Source: Actinomycetota bacterium
GTDB taxonomy: Bacteria > Actinomycetota > Thermoleophilia > Solirubrobacterales > 70-9
Assembly: GCA_018268575.1 (NCBI GenBank)
Contig: JAFDWF010000141.1
Location: 1 to 42,861 of the forward strand
Direction of reading: 5' to 3'
Length of the DNA stretch: 42,861 nt
Each line of letters starts with the position of its first letter. Within the stretch, counting starts at the first letter, position 1. The position numbers and the translations under genes were made by a program. This document shows positions 7,851 through 15,452 of the stretch, in pieces. The notes below the pieces were generated by a model, which was not told the DNA's origin, did no database searches, and saw only the letters and a program-made list of their open reading frames with translations.

Positions 7851-9038
7851 ATGGACCTCCTCGAATATCAGGGCAAGCAGCTCTTCGCCAAGCACGGAAT
7901 CGCGGTGCCGAGCGGCGAGGTCGCCGACAACGTCGAGGACGCCGTCGCCGCCGCCGAGCGCATCGGCTACCCGTGTGCGATCAAGGCCCAGGTCCTGATC
8001 GGCGGCCGCGGCAAGGCCGGTGGGGTGAAGATCGCCAAGGACGTCGAGGAGGCGCGCCGGTACGCGGCCGACATCATCGGCATGGACATCACCGGCCCCC
8101 ACGGCGAGGGTCCCTTCCGCGTCGACTCGGTCTGGGTCGAGGGCGGCTCCGACATCGCCGAGGAGTACTACGCCTCGATCATCCTCGACCGCGGCGAGAA
8201 GAAGCTCCTGGCGATGGTCTCCGCCAAGGGCGGCATGGACATCGAGGCGGTCGCCGCCGGCAACCCCGCTGACCTGACCAAAGTCCACATCGACCCGACG
8301 GCGCCCTTCGACGCCGCCGCGGCGCGGCCGATCGTCGCGTCCGCCGGGCTCGCCGAGGACGCCCTCGACAAGGCCGCCGAGGTGCTGGCGAAGCTGGCCG
8401 AGGTGGCGCGCGAGGAGGACGCGACGCTGATCGAGGTCAACCCGCTGATTGTCACCGCCGACCGCGAGGTGGTCGCTCTCGACGCCAAGGTGACGATCGA
8501 CGGCAACTCGCTCTTCCGCCACGAGGACCTGGCCGAGATCGCCGACACGGTCGATGACCCGCAGGAGCAGATGGCGAAGGAAAAGGGCCTCACCTACGTG
8601 AAACTCGACGGCAACGTGGGGATCCTCGCCAACGGCGCCGGGCTCTGCATGTCGACCCTCGACGTGGTCGCCCAGGCGGGCGGCGCGCCGGCCAACTTCC
8701 TCGACGCGGGCGGCGGCTCGAAAGCCGAGGCGATCGTCAACGCGCTCGAAGTGATCAAGTCCGACGCGAAGGTGACGGCGATCCTGTTCAACATCTTCGG
8801 TGGCATCACCCGCTGCGACGAGATCGCCAAGGGGATCGTCACCGCCTCGGGCCAGATCGGCCTCGACCTGCCGCTGGTCGTCCGCCTCGACGGCACCAAC
8901 TTCGAAGAGGGCCTGGCGATCCTCGCCGAGGCGAACCTGCCGAACCTCCACCAGGAGAAGACGATGCTCGACGCCGCCCGCCGCGTGGTCGAGCTGGCGG
9001 CAACCCCGCCCGCGGCGGACGCGGGAGCGAGCGAGTGA
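7851..9038 (+). CDS. sucC: Succinyl-CoA ligase (ADP-forming) beta subunit
   Basis: Beta subunit of succinyl-CoA synthetase, the TCA-cycle step that makes ATP from succinyl-CoA. The 395 residues begin with the family-typical MDLLEYQGKQLFAKHGI. They show an ATP-grasp domain (AQVLIGGRGKAGGVK; LIEVNPL; ALDAKVTID) and a C-terminal ligase domain with FLDAGGGSKAE and FNIFGGITRCD. sucD follows after 58 bases in the same direction, so the two form an operon as usual. Confidence 0.96.
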   Translation: MDLLEYQGKQLFAKHGIAVPSGEVADNVEDAVAAAERIGYPCAIKAQVLIGGRGKAGGVKIAKDVEEARRYAADIIGMDITGPHGEGPFRVDSVWVEGGSDIAEEYYASIILDRGEKKLLAMVSAKGGMDIEAVAAGNPADLTKVHIDPTAPFDAAAARPIVASAGLAEDALDKAAEVLAKLAEVAREEDATLIEVNPLIVTADREVVALDAKVTIDGNSLFRHEDLAEIADTVDDPQEQMAKEKGLTYVKLDGNVGILANGAGLCMSTLDVVAQAGGAPANFLDAGGGSKAEAIVNALEVIKSDAKVTAILFNIFGGITRCDEIAKGIVTASGQIGLDLPLVVRLDGTNFEEGLAILAEANLPNLHQEKTMLDAARRVVELAATPPAADAGASE

Positions 9039-9096
9039 GATCTCCGGTGGCCATGAGCACGAACGAGCGTGAGCAGAGCACGCGGGCGGAACTGAT

Positions 9097-9972
9097 ATGA
9101 GCATCATCATCGACGGGTCGACGAAGCTCGCCGTCTCCGGCCTGACCGGCCGCGAGGGCTCCTTCCACGGCCTCCGCAACAAGGCCTACGGCACCGACCT
9201 GGTGGCGGGCGTGACGCCCGGCAAGGGCGGCCAGGATGTCGAGGGGACCCCGGTCTTCGACACGATCGCCGAGGCGGTCTCCGAGGCGGGCGCCAATACC
9301 TCGATGATCTTCGTCCCGGCGCGCTTCGCCGCCCCCGCGATCGACGAGGCGATCGAGTCCGGTGTCGAGACGGTGATCGCGATCACCGAGGGGATCCCGG
9401 TCCTCGACATGCTCTCCACCTACTGGAAGGCGAAGGAGGCCGGGGTGCGGCTGATCGGCCCCAACTGCCCCGGGGTGCTCTCGCCCGGCAAGGCCAACGT
9501 CGGCATCATCCCCGACCGCTTCTTCGACCCGGGCCCGATCGGCGTCGTCTCCAAGTCGGGGACGCTGACCTACCAGATCGGCAACGAGCTGAAGCAGGCG
9601 GGGACCGGCAACTCCTCGATCGTCGGCATCGGCGGCGACCCGATCGTCGGCTCCGACTTCATCGACATCCTGAAGCTCTACGAGGCCGACCCCGACACCG
9701 AGCTGATCGTGATGGTCGGCGAGATCGGCGGCGACGCCGAGGAGCGGGCCGCCGAGTTCATCGCCGCCGAGGTCTCCAAGCCGGTGGTCGCCTACATCGC
9801 CGGCTTCACCGCGCCGCCGGGCAAGCAGATGGGCCACGCCGGGGCGATCATCTCCGGCTCCTCGGGCACCGCCCAGGCGAAGAAGGACGCGCTTGAAGCG
9901 AAGGGCGTGCGGGTCGGCGAAAGCCCGACCGAGACGGCCGCGATCGCGGTCGAGACGCTGCGCGGGCTCTAG
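9097..9972 (+). CDS. sucD: Succinyl-CoA ligase alpha subunit
   Basis: Alpha subunit, which binds CoA and carries the phosphohistidine intermediate. The 291 residues include the CoA-binding Rossmann domain (VSGLTGREGSFHG; GVTPGKGGQ), GPNCPGVLSPGKANVGI and the phosphohistidine motif MGHAGAI with His247. Length and motifs are those of the universal family. It follows sucC. Confidence 0.96.
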   Translation: MSIIIDGSTKLAVSGLTGREGSFHGLRNKAYGTDLVAGVTPGKGGQDVEGTPVFDTIAEAVSEAGANTSMIFVPARFAAPAIDEAIESGVETVIAITEGIPVLDMLSTYWKAKEAGVRLIGPNCPGVLSPGKANVGIIPDRFFDPGPIGVVSKSGTLTYQIGNELKQAGTGNSSIVGIGGDPIVGSDFIDILKLYEADPDTELIVMVGEIGGDAEERAAEFIAAEVSKPVVAYIAGFTAPPGKQMGHAGAIISGSSGTAQAKKDALEAKGVRVGESPTETAAIAVETLRGL

Positions 9973-10031
9973 GCCCGCCGGCCCGTTCAGGGGATCGCGA
10001 AGGCGCGGCGGCCCCAAGGCGTTCGCGTTGC

Positions 10032-10037
10032 TAGATT
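10032..10037 (+). promoter_or_regulatory. Likely -10 box of the aminotransferase gene
   Basis: TAGATT ends ten bases before the ATG at 10048, again with almost no leader and no Shine-Dalgarno. Confidence 0.4.
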
Positions 10038-10047
10038 CGACCGTCCC

Positions 10048-11148
10048 ATGGCCGACACGATCTCCTTCGCGCGCGGAGCGCCGAGCACCGACATCCTTCC
10101 CCACGAGCAGGTCCGCGAGGCGGCCCAGCGGGCGCTGACCGACGACTGGCAGACGGCGCTCTCCTACGGCGTCGGGATCGGGCACCCGGGCCTCTGCAAG
10201 TGGGTCGCCGAGCGCCATGGCGACGTCGACCCGGCGCAGGTGATGATTACCAACGGCTCGCTCGAGGCGGGGGCGCTGCTCTTCGCCCACCTGGTCAAGC
10301 CGGGGACGCGGGTCGCGGTCGAGCAGCCGACCTACGACCGCACGCTGCTCCTGCTGCAGCAGCTGGGCGCCGAGCTGGTGCCGATCCCGCTGGAGGCCGA
10401 CGGGCTCGACGTCGGCGCCCTGGAAGGCGCACTGAGCGAGGGGCCGATCGAGTTCGTCCATGTGATCCCCAACGCCCACAACCCGGCCGGCTGCACGCTC
10501 TCGGTGGAGAAGCGCCGGCGGCTGGTCCAGCTGGCGGCCGAGCACGACTTCTGGGTCTTCGAGGACGACCCCTACCGCGAGCTCCCCTTCGAGGGCGAGC
10601 CGCTGGAGACGATGCTCTCGCTCGACGGCGCGGGCAAGGTCCTCCACGCCTCGTCCTTCTCGAAGACGGTCAGCCCCGGTGTCCGCGTCGGCTACCTGAT
10701 CGGCCCCGCCGAGGAGGTCGCAAAGCTCTCCAAGCGGGCCAACGAGCTCTACATCTCGCCCAACATGCTGGCCGAGTCGATCGTGCTCGAGCTCTGCACC
10801 TCGGGCGTGCTCGACCAGAACATCGCCTTCGTCAAAGGCGAGCTGAAGGCGCGCTGCGAGGCGCTCGTCGAGGCGCTGCGCGAGAAGATCCCCGAGGCGG
10901 TCTTCGTCGTCCCCCAGGGCGGCTACTTCCTCTGGCTCGACCTCGCCGAGGGCACCGACACCAAGTCGCTCCTGGCCGAGTCGAAGGGCGAGGGCGTCTC
11001 CTTCGTCGCCGGCCCCGACTTCATGATCGACGGCGGCGAGAACAGCCTGCGGCTCTCCTTCGCCCCGGTCCCCGCCGATGTAGCCGGCGAGGGCGTCGCC
11101 CGGATCGCCACCGCGCTCGACAAGCTGCGCGCCGGCTCGCCGGCCTAG
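10048..11148 (+). CDS. PLP-dependent class I/II aminotransferase (LysN/2-aminoadipate aminotransferase-like)
   Basis: A 366-residue fold-type I aminotransferase. NPAGCTL, EDDPYRELPFEG and SSFSKTVSPGVRVGYL are visible, with PLP lysine K206 in the last. The order and the short EDDPY segment are those of the group containing archaeal and Thermus 2-aminoadipate/aromatic aminotransferases and the catalytic half of MocR regulators; there is no N-terminal HTH here. The amino-donor and keto-acid partners cannot be fixed from sequence. It stands alone, with its own likely promoter and the second long repeat downstream. Confidence 0.87.
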   Translation: MADTISFARGAPSTDILPHEQVREAAQRALTDDWQTALSYGVGIGHPGLCKWVAERHGDVDPAQVMITNGSLEAGALLFAHLVKPGTRVAVEQPTYDRTLLLLQQLGAELVPIPLEADGLDVGALEGALSEGPIEFVHVIPNAHNPAGCTLSVEKRRRLVQLAAEHDFWVFEDDPYRELPFEGEPLETMLSLDGAGKVLHASSFSKTVSPGVRVGYLIGPAEEVAKLSKRANELYISPNMLAESIVLELCTSGVLDQNIAFVKGELKARCEALVEALREKIPEAVFVVPQGGYFLWLDLAEGTDTKSLLAESKGEGVSFVAGPDFMIDGGENSLRLSFAPVPADVAGEGVARIATALDKLRAGSPA

Positions 11149-11154
11149 TTCGGG

Positions 11155-11815
11155 GCGGGGTCGCGGCGGGGGGCCGAGGGACGGGGCCGTCGCCGGCTGG
11201 CGCCCGGACGCATAAGGGACGCGGCCTTCTCGGAGGCGACCCTGGCAGGCTGTGGCCGCCTCCGAGAAGGCCGGGTCATGGGGAGACGGCCAAGGGTCCG
11301 GGCGAGCACATCTGGCCGGAGGGGCGGGAGGTCACGAAGACGCCGGGAAGTGCGCGGGAGACGTGAGGGAGACGTCACGGGTTCCACAGTTCTTCCACCG
11401 TCACAATCACGTGACCACGGTTCCGGGCCCCCATGGGGGCCCAGATTCACTCAGCGCGAAGAGAGGGGTCTGAACCCTCGTAGGAAGGCATACGCCTTCC
11501 CTGCGATCGTGGGGTCTTCGTCACGGAGCGACCATGATCCGGCGGGGATCCCGCCGGATCATGCATCTCCCGGACGGGATCCGCGCAGATCGCACGGTCT
11601 TCGTGACGTCTTTCTTCGGCCTCGTCACGGAGACGTCGCATCCCTCCGTCCCGTCACGGAGATGCCGGACTCCCCGCCACGCACCCGTCCCTTCCCCGCG
11701 CCGGCCCGTCCCTGCGCAAGCTCCTCCCGCAAGACCCCCCGTCCCCCGGGACAACGGAACTCCGATCGGTCCGGCACGAACCCTCGCCGCCCCGAGCCCC
11801 GCCCCGCAGTCGACG
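11155..11815. repeat. Long intergenic repeat, copy 2
   Basis: About 660 bases between the aminotransferase gene and the dtxR-type gene. Nearly the whole stretch corresponds, in reverse orientation, to 1610-2222. The GGAGGCGACC...GGCCGCCTCC hairpin (about 11231-11272) is in the same orientation in both. It contains a perfect GGGCCCCCATGGGGGCCC palindrome near 11430, a near-palindrome GGAAGGCATACGCCTTCC near 11483 and a CCGGCGGGATC-type palindrome near 11535-11565. Reading frames inside it share short peptides with frames in copy 1 but run in different phases, so I do not call a gene. Confidence 0.75.
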
Positions 11816-11819
11816 TCTA

Positions 11820-12533
11820 CTAGCGGCCGTAGCGGTCGCTGCTCAGGACAAGTTGCTCGGGGATCGCGGCGCGTGGGGGCGGCGCCGGATCGGCGCGTAC
11901 CGAGACCGTCTCGGCGACCGAGCGCGTCACCACGTGGTCGCCGTCGGCGGACTTGATCGTCACGTGGTCGTCGTCTGACTCGGAGACCTTGCCTTCGAGG
12001 CCAGGGTCGAGCCCGGCGTCCTTGAGGTAGTGGAGCAGCTCCTCGGCCTCGTTCTCGAAGCGCAGCACGGTGACGTCGGCGCCGACCTCGACGTCGGCGA
12101 GCAGCGAGCCGCGCTCGCGGATCCCCTCGACGATCGGGTGGCCGTGCGGGCAGGTGGTCGCGTCGCCGATCGCGGCGCGCATCCGCTCCTCCAGCACCGG
12201 CGACATCGCGTGCTCGATCCGCTCCGCCTCCTCGTGGACCTCGTCCCAGGGGATGCCGAGCACGTCGGTGAGGAAGCGCTCGATCATGCGGTGGCGGCGG
12301 ACGATGTAGGAGGCGTGCTCGCGCCCCGACTCGGTGAAGGAGAGCGATTTGTCCGGGTTGCGCTCGACGTAGCCGTCCTTGACCAGGCGACCGACCATTT
12401 CGTGCACGGTCGGGGCCGAGAGCTGCATCGCGCGGGCGATGTTGGCGCCGGTCATCGGCAGCCCCGCCTCGTCGATCCAGAACATCGACTCGAGGTACTC
12501 CTGCTCCGCGACCGTCGCCTGCTCGGTTGCCAC
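11820..12533 (-). CDS. DtxR/MntR-family metal-dependent transcriptional repressor
   Basis: A 237-residue repressor expected to bind DNA when loaded with Fe2+ or Mn2+. An N-terminal winged helix (MTGANIARAMQLSAPTVHEM) is followed by the metal-binding and dimerisation domain (about 65-140; EEAERIEHAMSP, CPHGHPI) and a C-terminal FeoA/SH3-like domain (about 150-225). The start is GTG at 12533 with a strong AAGGAGG upstream. It is divergent from an FTR1 iron permease, with operator-like repeats in between, so an iron-responsive role is more likely than manganese. Confidence 0.9.
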   Translation of the reverse strand: MATEQATVAEQEYLESMFWIDEAGLPMTGANIARAMQLSAPTVHEMVGRLVKDGYVERNPDKSLSFTESGREHASYIVRRHRMIERFLTDVLGIPWDEVHEEAERIEHAMSPVLEERMRAAIGDATTCPHGHPIVEGIRERGSLLADVEVGADVTVLRFENEAEELLHYLKDAGLDPGLEGKVSESDDDHVTIKSADGDHVVTRSVAETVSVRADPAPPPRAAIPEQLVLSSDRYGR

Positions 12534-12544
12534 CCTTCCTCCTT

Positions 12545-12572
12545 TTAGGCGTTCCTAATCAGGGTTCCCTAA
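12545..12572. promoter_or_regulatory. Probable DtxR-type operator between regulator and iron permease
   Basis: TTAGGCGTTCCTAA (12545-12558) is a 5-4-5 inverted repeat, and a further TTCCCTAA follows at 12565-12572. TTAGG/CCTAA half-sites are characteristic of DtxR/IdeR boxes (family consensus TTAGGTTAGGCTAACCTAA). The right part touches the TAAGAT -10 box of the permease gene. Confidence 0.6.
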
Positions 12573-12575
12573 GAT
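12570..12575 (+). promoter_or_regulatory. Likely -10 box of the FTR1 gene
   Basis: TAAGAT ends ten bases before the TTG start at 12586 and overlaps the operator-like repeat, a geometry suited to repression. Confidence 0.4.
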
Positions 12576-12585
12576 GTAGGGCGTC

Positions 12586-13677
12586 TTGACGGCGATCCGA
12601 AACTCGCTGAGCCGCCACTGGCCACTTTACCTGGGCGGCCTGCTCGTCGCGCTGCTTGCGTGGAGCGCCCTCGACGCGCACGGCGGCACCCCAGAACCGG
12701 CGGCCGGCGATCACCTCAGCCACGGCGCGGTGGTGCTCGACAGCGCCCTCCTGGTCTTCCGCGAGGGCCTCGAGACGATCCTCGTCCTCGCCGCCGTCAC
12801 CGCCAGCATGGTCGGCGCGACGCAGGTCTACCGGCGGCCGATCGCGGTCGGCGCGGGGACCGGCTTCCTCGCCAGCGTTGCCACCTGGTTCCTCGCCGCC
12901 TGGGTGCTCGGACAGCTCGGCGGCGGCGGGCTCGCGGTGCAGGCGGCGACCGGGCTGCTCGCGGTGATCGTGCTGCTGGTGGTGATGAACTGGTTCTTCC
13001 ACAAGGTCTACTGGACCGGTTGGATCCAGAACCGCAACAAGCAGAAACGGAAGATCCTCTCCCGCGACGGGATCGACGGCCGGCGGGCGACGATGTGGGG
13101 GCTGGTGCTGCTCGGCCTCACCTCGGTCTACCGCGAGGGCTTCGAGGTCGTCCTCTTCCTCCAGAACCTGCGGCTCTCCTACGGCGCCGGGACGGTGCTC
13201 GAGGGCGTTGCGCTGGGCCTGGCGCTGACCGCAGCGGTCGGCGCCATCACCTTCCTCGCCCACCGCCACATGCCCTACAAGCGGATGCTGGTGCTGACCG
13301 GCGTGATGCTGGGGGTCGTCCTGATCGTGATGGTGGGCGAGTCGGTGCAGGAGATGCAGCTGGCCGGCTGGTTGCCGGAAACGACGGTGGCGCTCTCGAT
13401 CCCCGGTTGGATCGGGCTCTGGTTCGCGATCTTCCCGACGGTCGAGGGCCTGGTCGCCCAGGCGCTGGCGGCGGCGCTCGTGCTGGGGTCCTACTTTGGG
13501 GCGGAGTACTGGCGGGTGAAGCGGCCTCGCAAGCGGGCCGAGGAGCCGGCGGTGCGCGCCACCGAGGCGCCGCGCGAGGCGCCGGTGCCCGGGCCCGCGC
13601 TCAACCCGGCGGCGCCGCCGATCGTCGGCGAGGCGCTCGCTCAGCGCTCCATCAGCGCCGAGACCACCGCCTCGTAG
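12586..13677 (+). CDS. FTR1-family high-affinity iron permease (EfeU-like)
   Basis: An integral membrane protein of 363 residues that imports iron. Two REGxE motifs, R59-E63 (FREGLETILVL) and R183-E187 (YREGFEVVLFL), sit in separate membrane helices, the arrangement expected for FTR1/EfeU. About seven hydrophobic segments are visible. The C-terminal 50 residues are Pro/Ala-rich and probably cytosolic. The start is TTG, chosen because it directly follows a -10 box. No EfeO or EfeB gene is adjacent. The 3' end overlaps the converging HAD gene by 37 bases. Confidence 0.88.
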   Translation: MTAIRNSLSRHWPLYLGGLLVALLAWSALDAHGGTPEPAAGDHLSHGAVVLDSALLVFREGLETILVLAAVTASMVGATQVYRRPIAVGAGTGFLASVATWFLAAWVLGQLGGGGLAVQAATGLLAVIVLLVVMNWFFHKVYWTGWIQNRNKQKRKILSRDGIDGRRATMWGLVLLGLTSVYREGFEVVLFLQNLRLSYGAGTVLEGVALGLALTAAVGAITFLAHRHMPYKRMLVLTGVMLGVVLIVMVGESVQEMQLAGWLPETTVALSIPGWIGLWFAIFPTVEGLVAQALAAALVLGSYFGAEYWRVKRPRKRAEEPAVRATEAPREAPVPGPALNPAAPPIVGEALAQRSISAETTAS

Positions 13678-14456
13678 AAGCCGTCGCCGTTGGTCCCCTC
13701 GGTGATCGACACGTTGTCGAACGCCGGCAGGTAGGCGCGCAGGCCGGGGTCGCGCTCGGGCCCGTTGGCGACGACGAAGAAGCGGCCGACCGCGGCGGCC
13801 ACCTCGAGGTCCTCGACCGAGTCGCCGACCGCGATGCAGTCCTCGCGGGCGTAGCCTTGGGCGCGCGCGTGGGCGGCAACCGCGGCCGCCTTGGAGACCG
13901 TCCGGGGGACCAGGTGGTAGGCGTGGGTCTGGCCCTCGACCGTGGCCATCGGCGTGCCGATCGCGCCGTTGTCGAGGAAGCGGAGGTCGTCGTCGCCGTG
14001 CTCGCCGAGCAAGGCGTTGGCCTCGTCGACGTCGACCTTGCCGCGGAAGAGGTGCGAGTGGACGCGGCCGTGGTGCCAGGGCGAGTGGTACTCGAGCCGC
14101 CCTTCGAAGTGGTCGAAGAGCATCGCCGGGATGCCGCGCGACTCGATCTGTTCGTAGACCGTGCCCTCGTATTCGTCGGGCTGCATCTCGCCGGTCATCA
14201 GCGTCGTCTCGCCTTCCACGGCGAAGGCGCAGCCGGCCTCGAAGATGTAGGAGCGCTGGCCCATCAGGCGGGCGGCCTCGTGGACCTGCGGCTCGCGGCG
14301 GCCGGACATGATCACCACCTCGACCCCGGCTCGGGCGCAGGCCTCGAGCGCGCGCGCCTGGGCCATCGAGAAGTTGCCCGCGCGATCGAGGAACAGCGCT
14401 CCTCCCCGGCCGAGCAGGGTCCCGTCGAGATCGGTGTAGACGCAGGCGAGCGACAT
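13641..14456 (-). CDS. HAD-superfamily IIB (Cof/sugar-phosphatase-like) hydrolase
   Basis: A 271-residue phosphatase-like protein. Motif I is YTDLDGTLL with Asp9 and Asp11, motif II is VVIMSGRRE, and motif IV is DCIAVGDSVEDLEVA. The large cap between motifs II and III is typical of subclass IIB (Cof, sucrose- or mannosyl-3-phosphoglycerate-phosphatase-like). The substrate is not predictable. The open frame continues upstream of 14456, but that part is antisense to folP; the ATG at 14456 is preceded by a -10-like box and gives a family-normal N-terminus. The stop lies inside the end of the FTR1 gene. Confidence 0.8.
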   Translation of the reverse strand: MSLACVYTDLDGTLLGRGGALFLDRAGNFSMAQARALEACARAGVEVVIMSGRREPQVHEAARLMGQRSYIFEAGCAFAVEGETTLMTGEMQPDEYEGTVYEQIESRGIPAMLFDHFEGRLEYHSPWHHGRVHSHLFRGKVDVDEANALLGEHGDDDLRFLDNGAIGTPMATVEGQTHAYHLVPRTVSKAAAVAAHARAQGYAREDCIAVGDSVEDLEVAAAVGRFFVVANGPERDPGLRAYLPAFDNVSITEGTNGDGFYEAVVSALMER

Positions 14457-14464
14457 CCGCCGCT

Positions 14465-14477
14465 CGCTACCGTAGCG
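14465..14477. promoter_or_regulatory. Shared palindromic -10 region for divergent HAD and folP-like genes
   Basis: The gap between the two start codons is only 24 bases. CGCTACCGTAGCG is a perfect palindrome around its centre and offers TACCGT to the plus strand (ending 7 bases before the folP ATG) and TACGGT to the minus strand (ending 12 bases before the HAD ATG). Confidence 0.4.
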
Positions 14478-14480
14478 ACG

Positions 14481-15452
14481 ATGGAATGGCGGCTCGGCGA
14501 TTTGACTCTGGACCTGGCGCAGCCGGTGGGCGCCGGGATCGTCAACGTGACCGTCGACTCGATGTTCGAGGGGGCGCGCAGCGGCACCCCCGAGCAGGCG
14601 ATCGCCGACGGGGCCCGGCTGGCCCGGGCTGGTTTCGACATGCTCGACGTGGGAGCGGTGGCGGCGCGCAGCGGGCCGCCGGTCGGGGTCGAGGACGAGT
14701 GCGCGGCGCTGATCCCGGCGGTGGCGGGGATGGCGGCGCTGCGGATCGGGATCGACGACTTCGGCGGTGGGGAGGGCGACGGCGCCGCGGGCGAGGACGA
14801 GGCGGGCGCGCCGGTGCCGGTCTCCGCCGACACCTTCCAGGTCGAGGTCGCGCGGCAGGCGCTGGCGGCGGGGGCGGTCTGCGTCAACGACATCTCCGGC
14901 GGTTGCGAGGAGATGTACGAGCTGGTCGCGGCGAGCGGCTGCGGCTACGTGCTGATGCACATCGAGGGACCGCCGCGGGTCGACCGGCCGTGGCGGGACT
15001 ACGGTGACGTCGTCGCCCACCTGCTGGGCTGGTTCGAGGCGCGGGTCGAGCGGATGCGGGAGCTGGGGGTGGCGGCGGAGCAGATCGCGATCGATCCCGG
15101 CCTCGACTTCGACCTCTCGCCGGAGCAGGACCTGGAGGTCATGCGCCGGCTCGGCGAGCTGCGGGCGCTGGGGCTGCCGCTCTACGTGTCGCTGTCGCGC
15201 AAGGACTTCATCGGCGCGGTCCTGGCTGGGTCGTGGGAGGAGCGCCGGGGGCCGAGCGAGCGCGAGTGGGGGACGGTCGCGGCGACCACCCTGGCGGTGC
15301 GCGAGGGCGCCGACATCATGCGCATCCACGACCGCAGCAGCCTGCAGGCGATGCGCCTGGCGGGAGCGGTCCGCGACACCAGCCCGGTGCGTTCGCAGTT
15401 ACCTACACCAGGTGTAGGTAACTGCGAACGCACTCGGGCCGGGGAGGGGTGA
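14481..15452 (+). CDS. Dihydropteroate synthase-like pterin-binding enzyme
   Basis: A 323-residue TIM-barrel protein of the DHPS/pterin-binding family, which in folate synthesis joins dihydropterin pyrophosphate to p-aminobenzoate. It has the NVTVDSM segment (usual NVTPDSF), DMLDVGA, VSADTFQVEVARQAL, CVNDISGG, AIDPGLDF, SLSRKDFIG and a closing IHDRSS. The basic SRK motif is intact; the first signature and the usual GGESTRPG loop (here DVGAVAARSGPP) are divergent. No other folate genes are nearby, so it may be a diverged paralogue. The last 20 or so codons are encoded by a palindromic repeat. Confidence 0.8.
   Translation: MEWRLGDLTLDLAQPVGAGIVNVTVDSMFEGARSGTPEQAIADGARLARAGFDMLDVGAVAARSGPPVGVEDECAALIPAVAGMAALRIGIDDFGGGEGDGAAGEDEAGAPVPVSADTFQVEVARQALAAGAVCVNDISGGCEEMYELVAASGCGYVLMHIEGPPRVDRPWRDYGDVVAHLLGWFEARVERMRELGVAAEQIAIDPGLDFDLSPEQDLEVMRRLGELRALGLPLYVSLSRKDFIGAVLAGSWEERRGPSEREWGTVAATTLAVREGADIMRIHDRSSLQAMRLAGAVRDTSPVRSQLPTPGVGNCERTRAGEG
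15387..15433. repeat. 47-nt palindrome, copy in the 3' end of the folP-like gene
   Basis: Perfect 23-bp arms around a single central A. The outer arm is GTGCGTTCGCAGTTACC. It is read in frame as part of the C-terminus of the preceding gene. A relative is at 18335-18381. Confidence 0.85.

Noticed and set aside
12660..14480. Upstream part of a long plus-strand frame leading into the folP-like gene
   Set aside because: It runs out of frame through FTR1 and antisense to the HAD gene; only the part from ATG 14481 matches a family.
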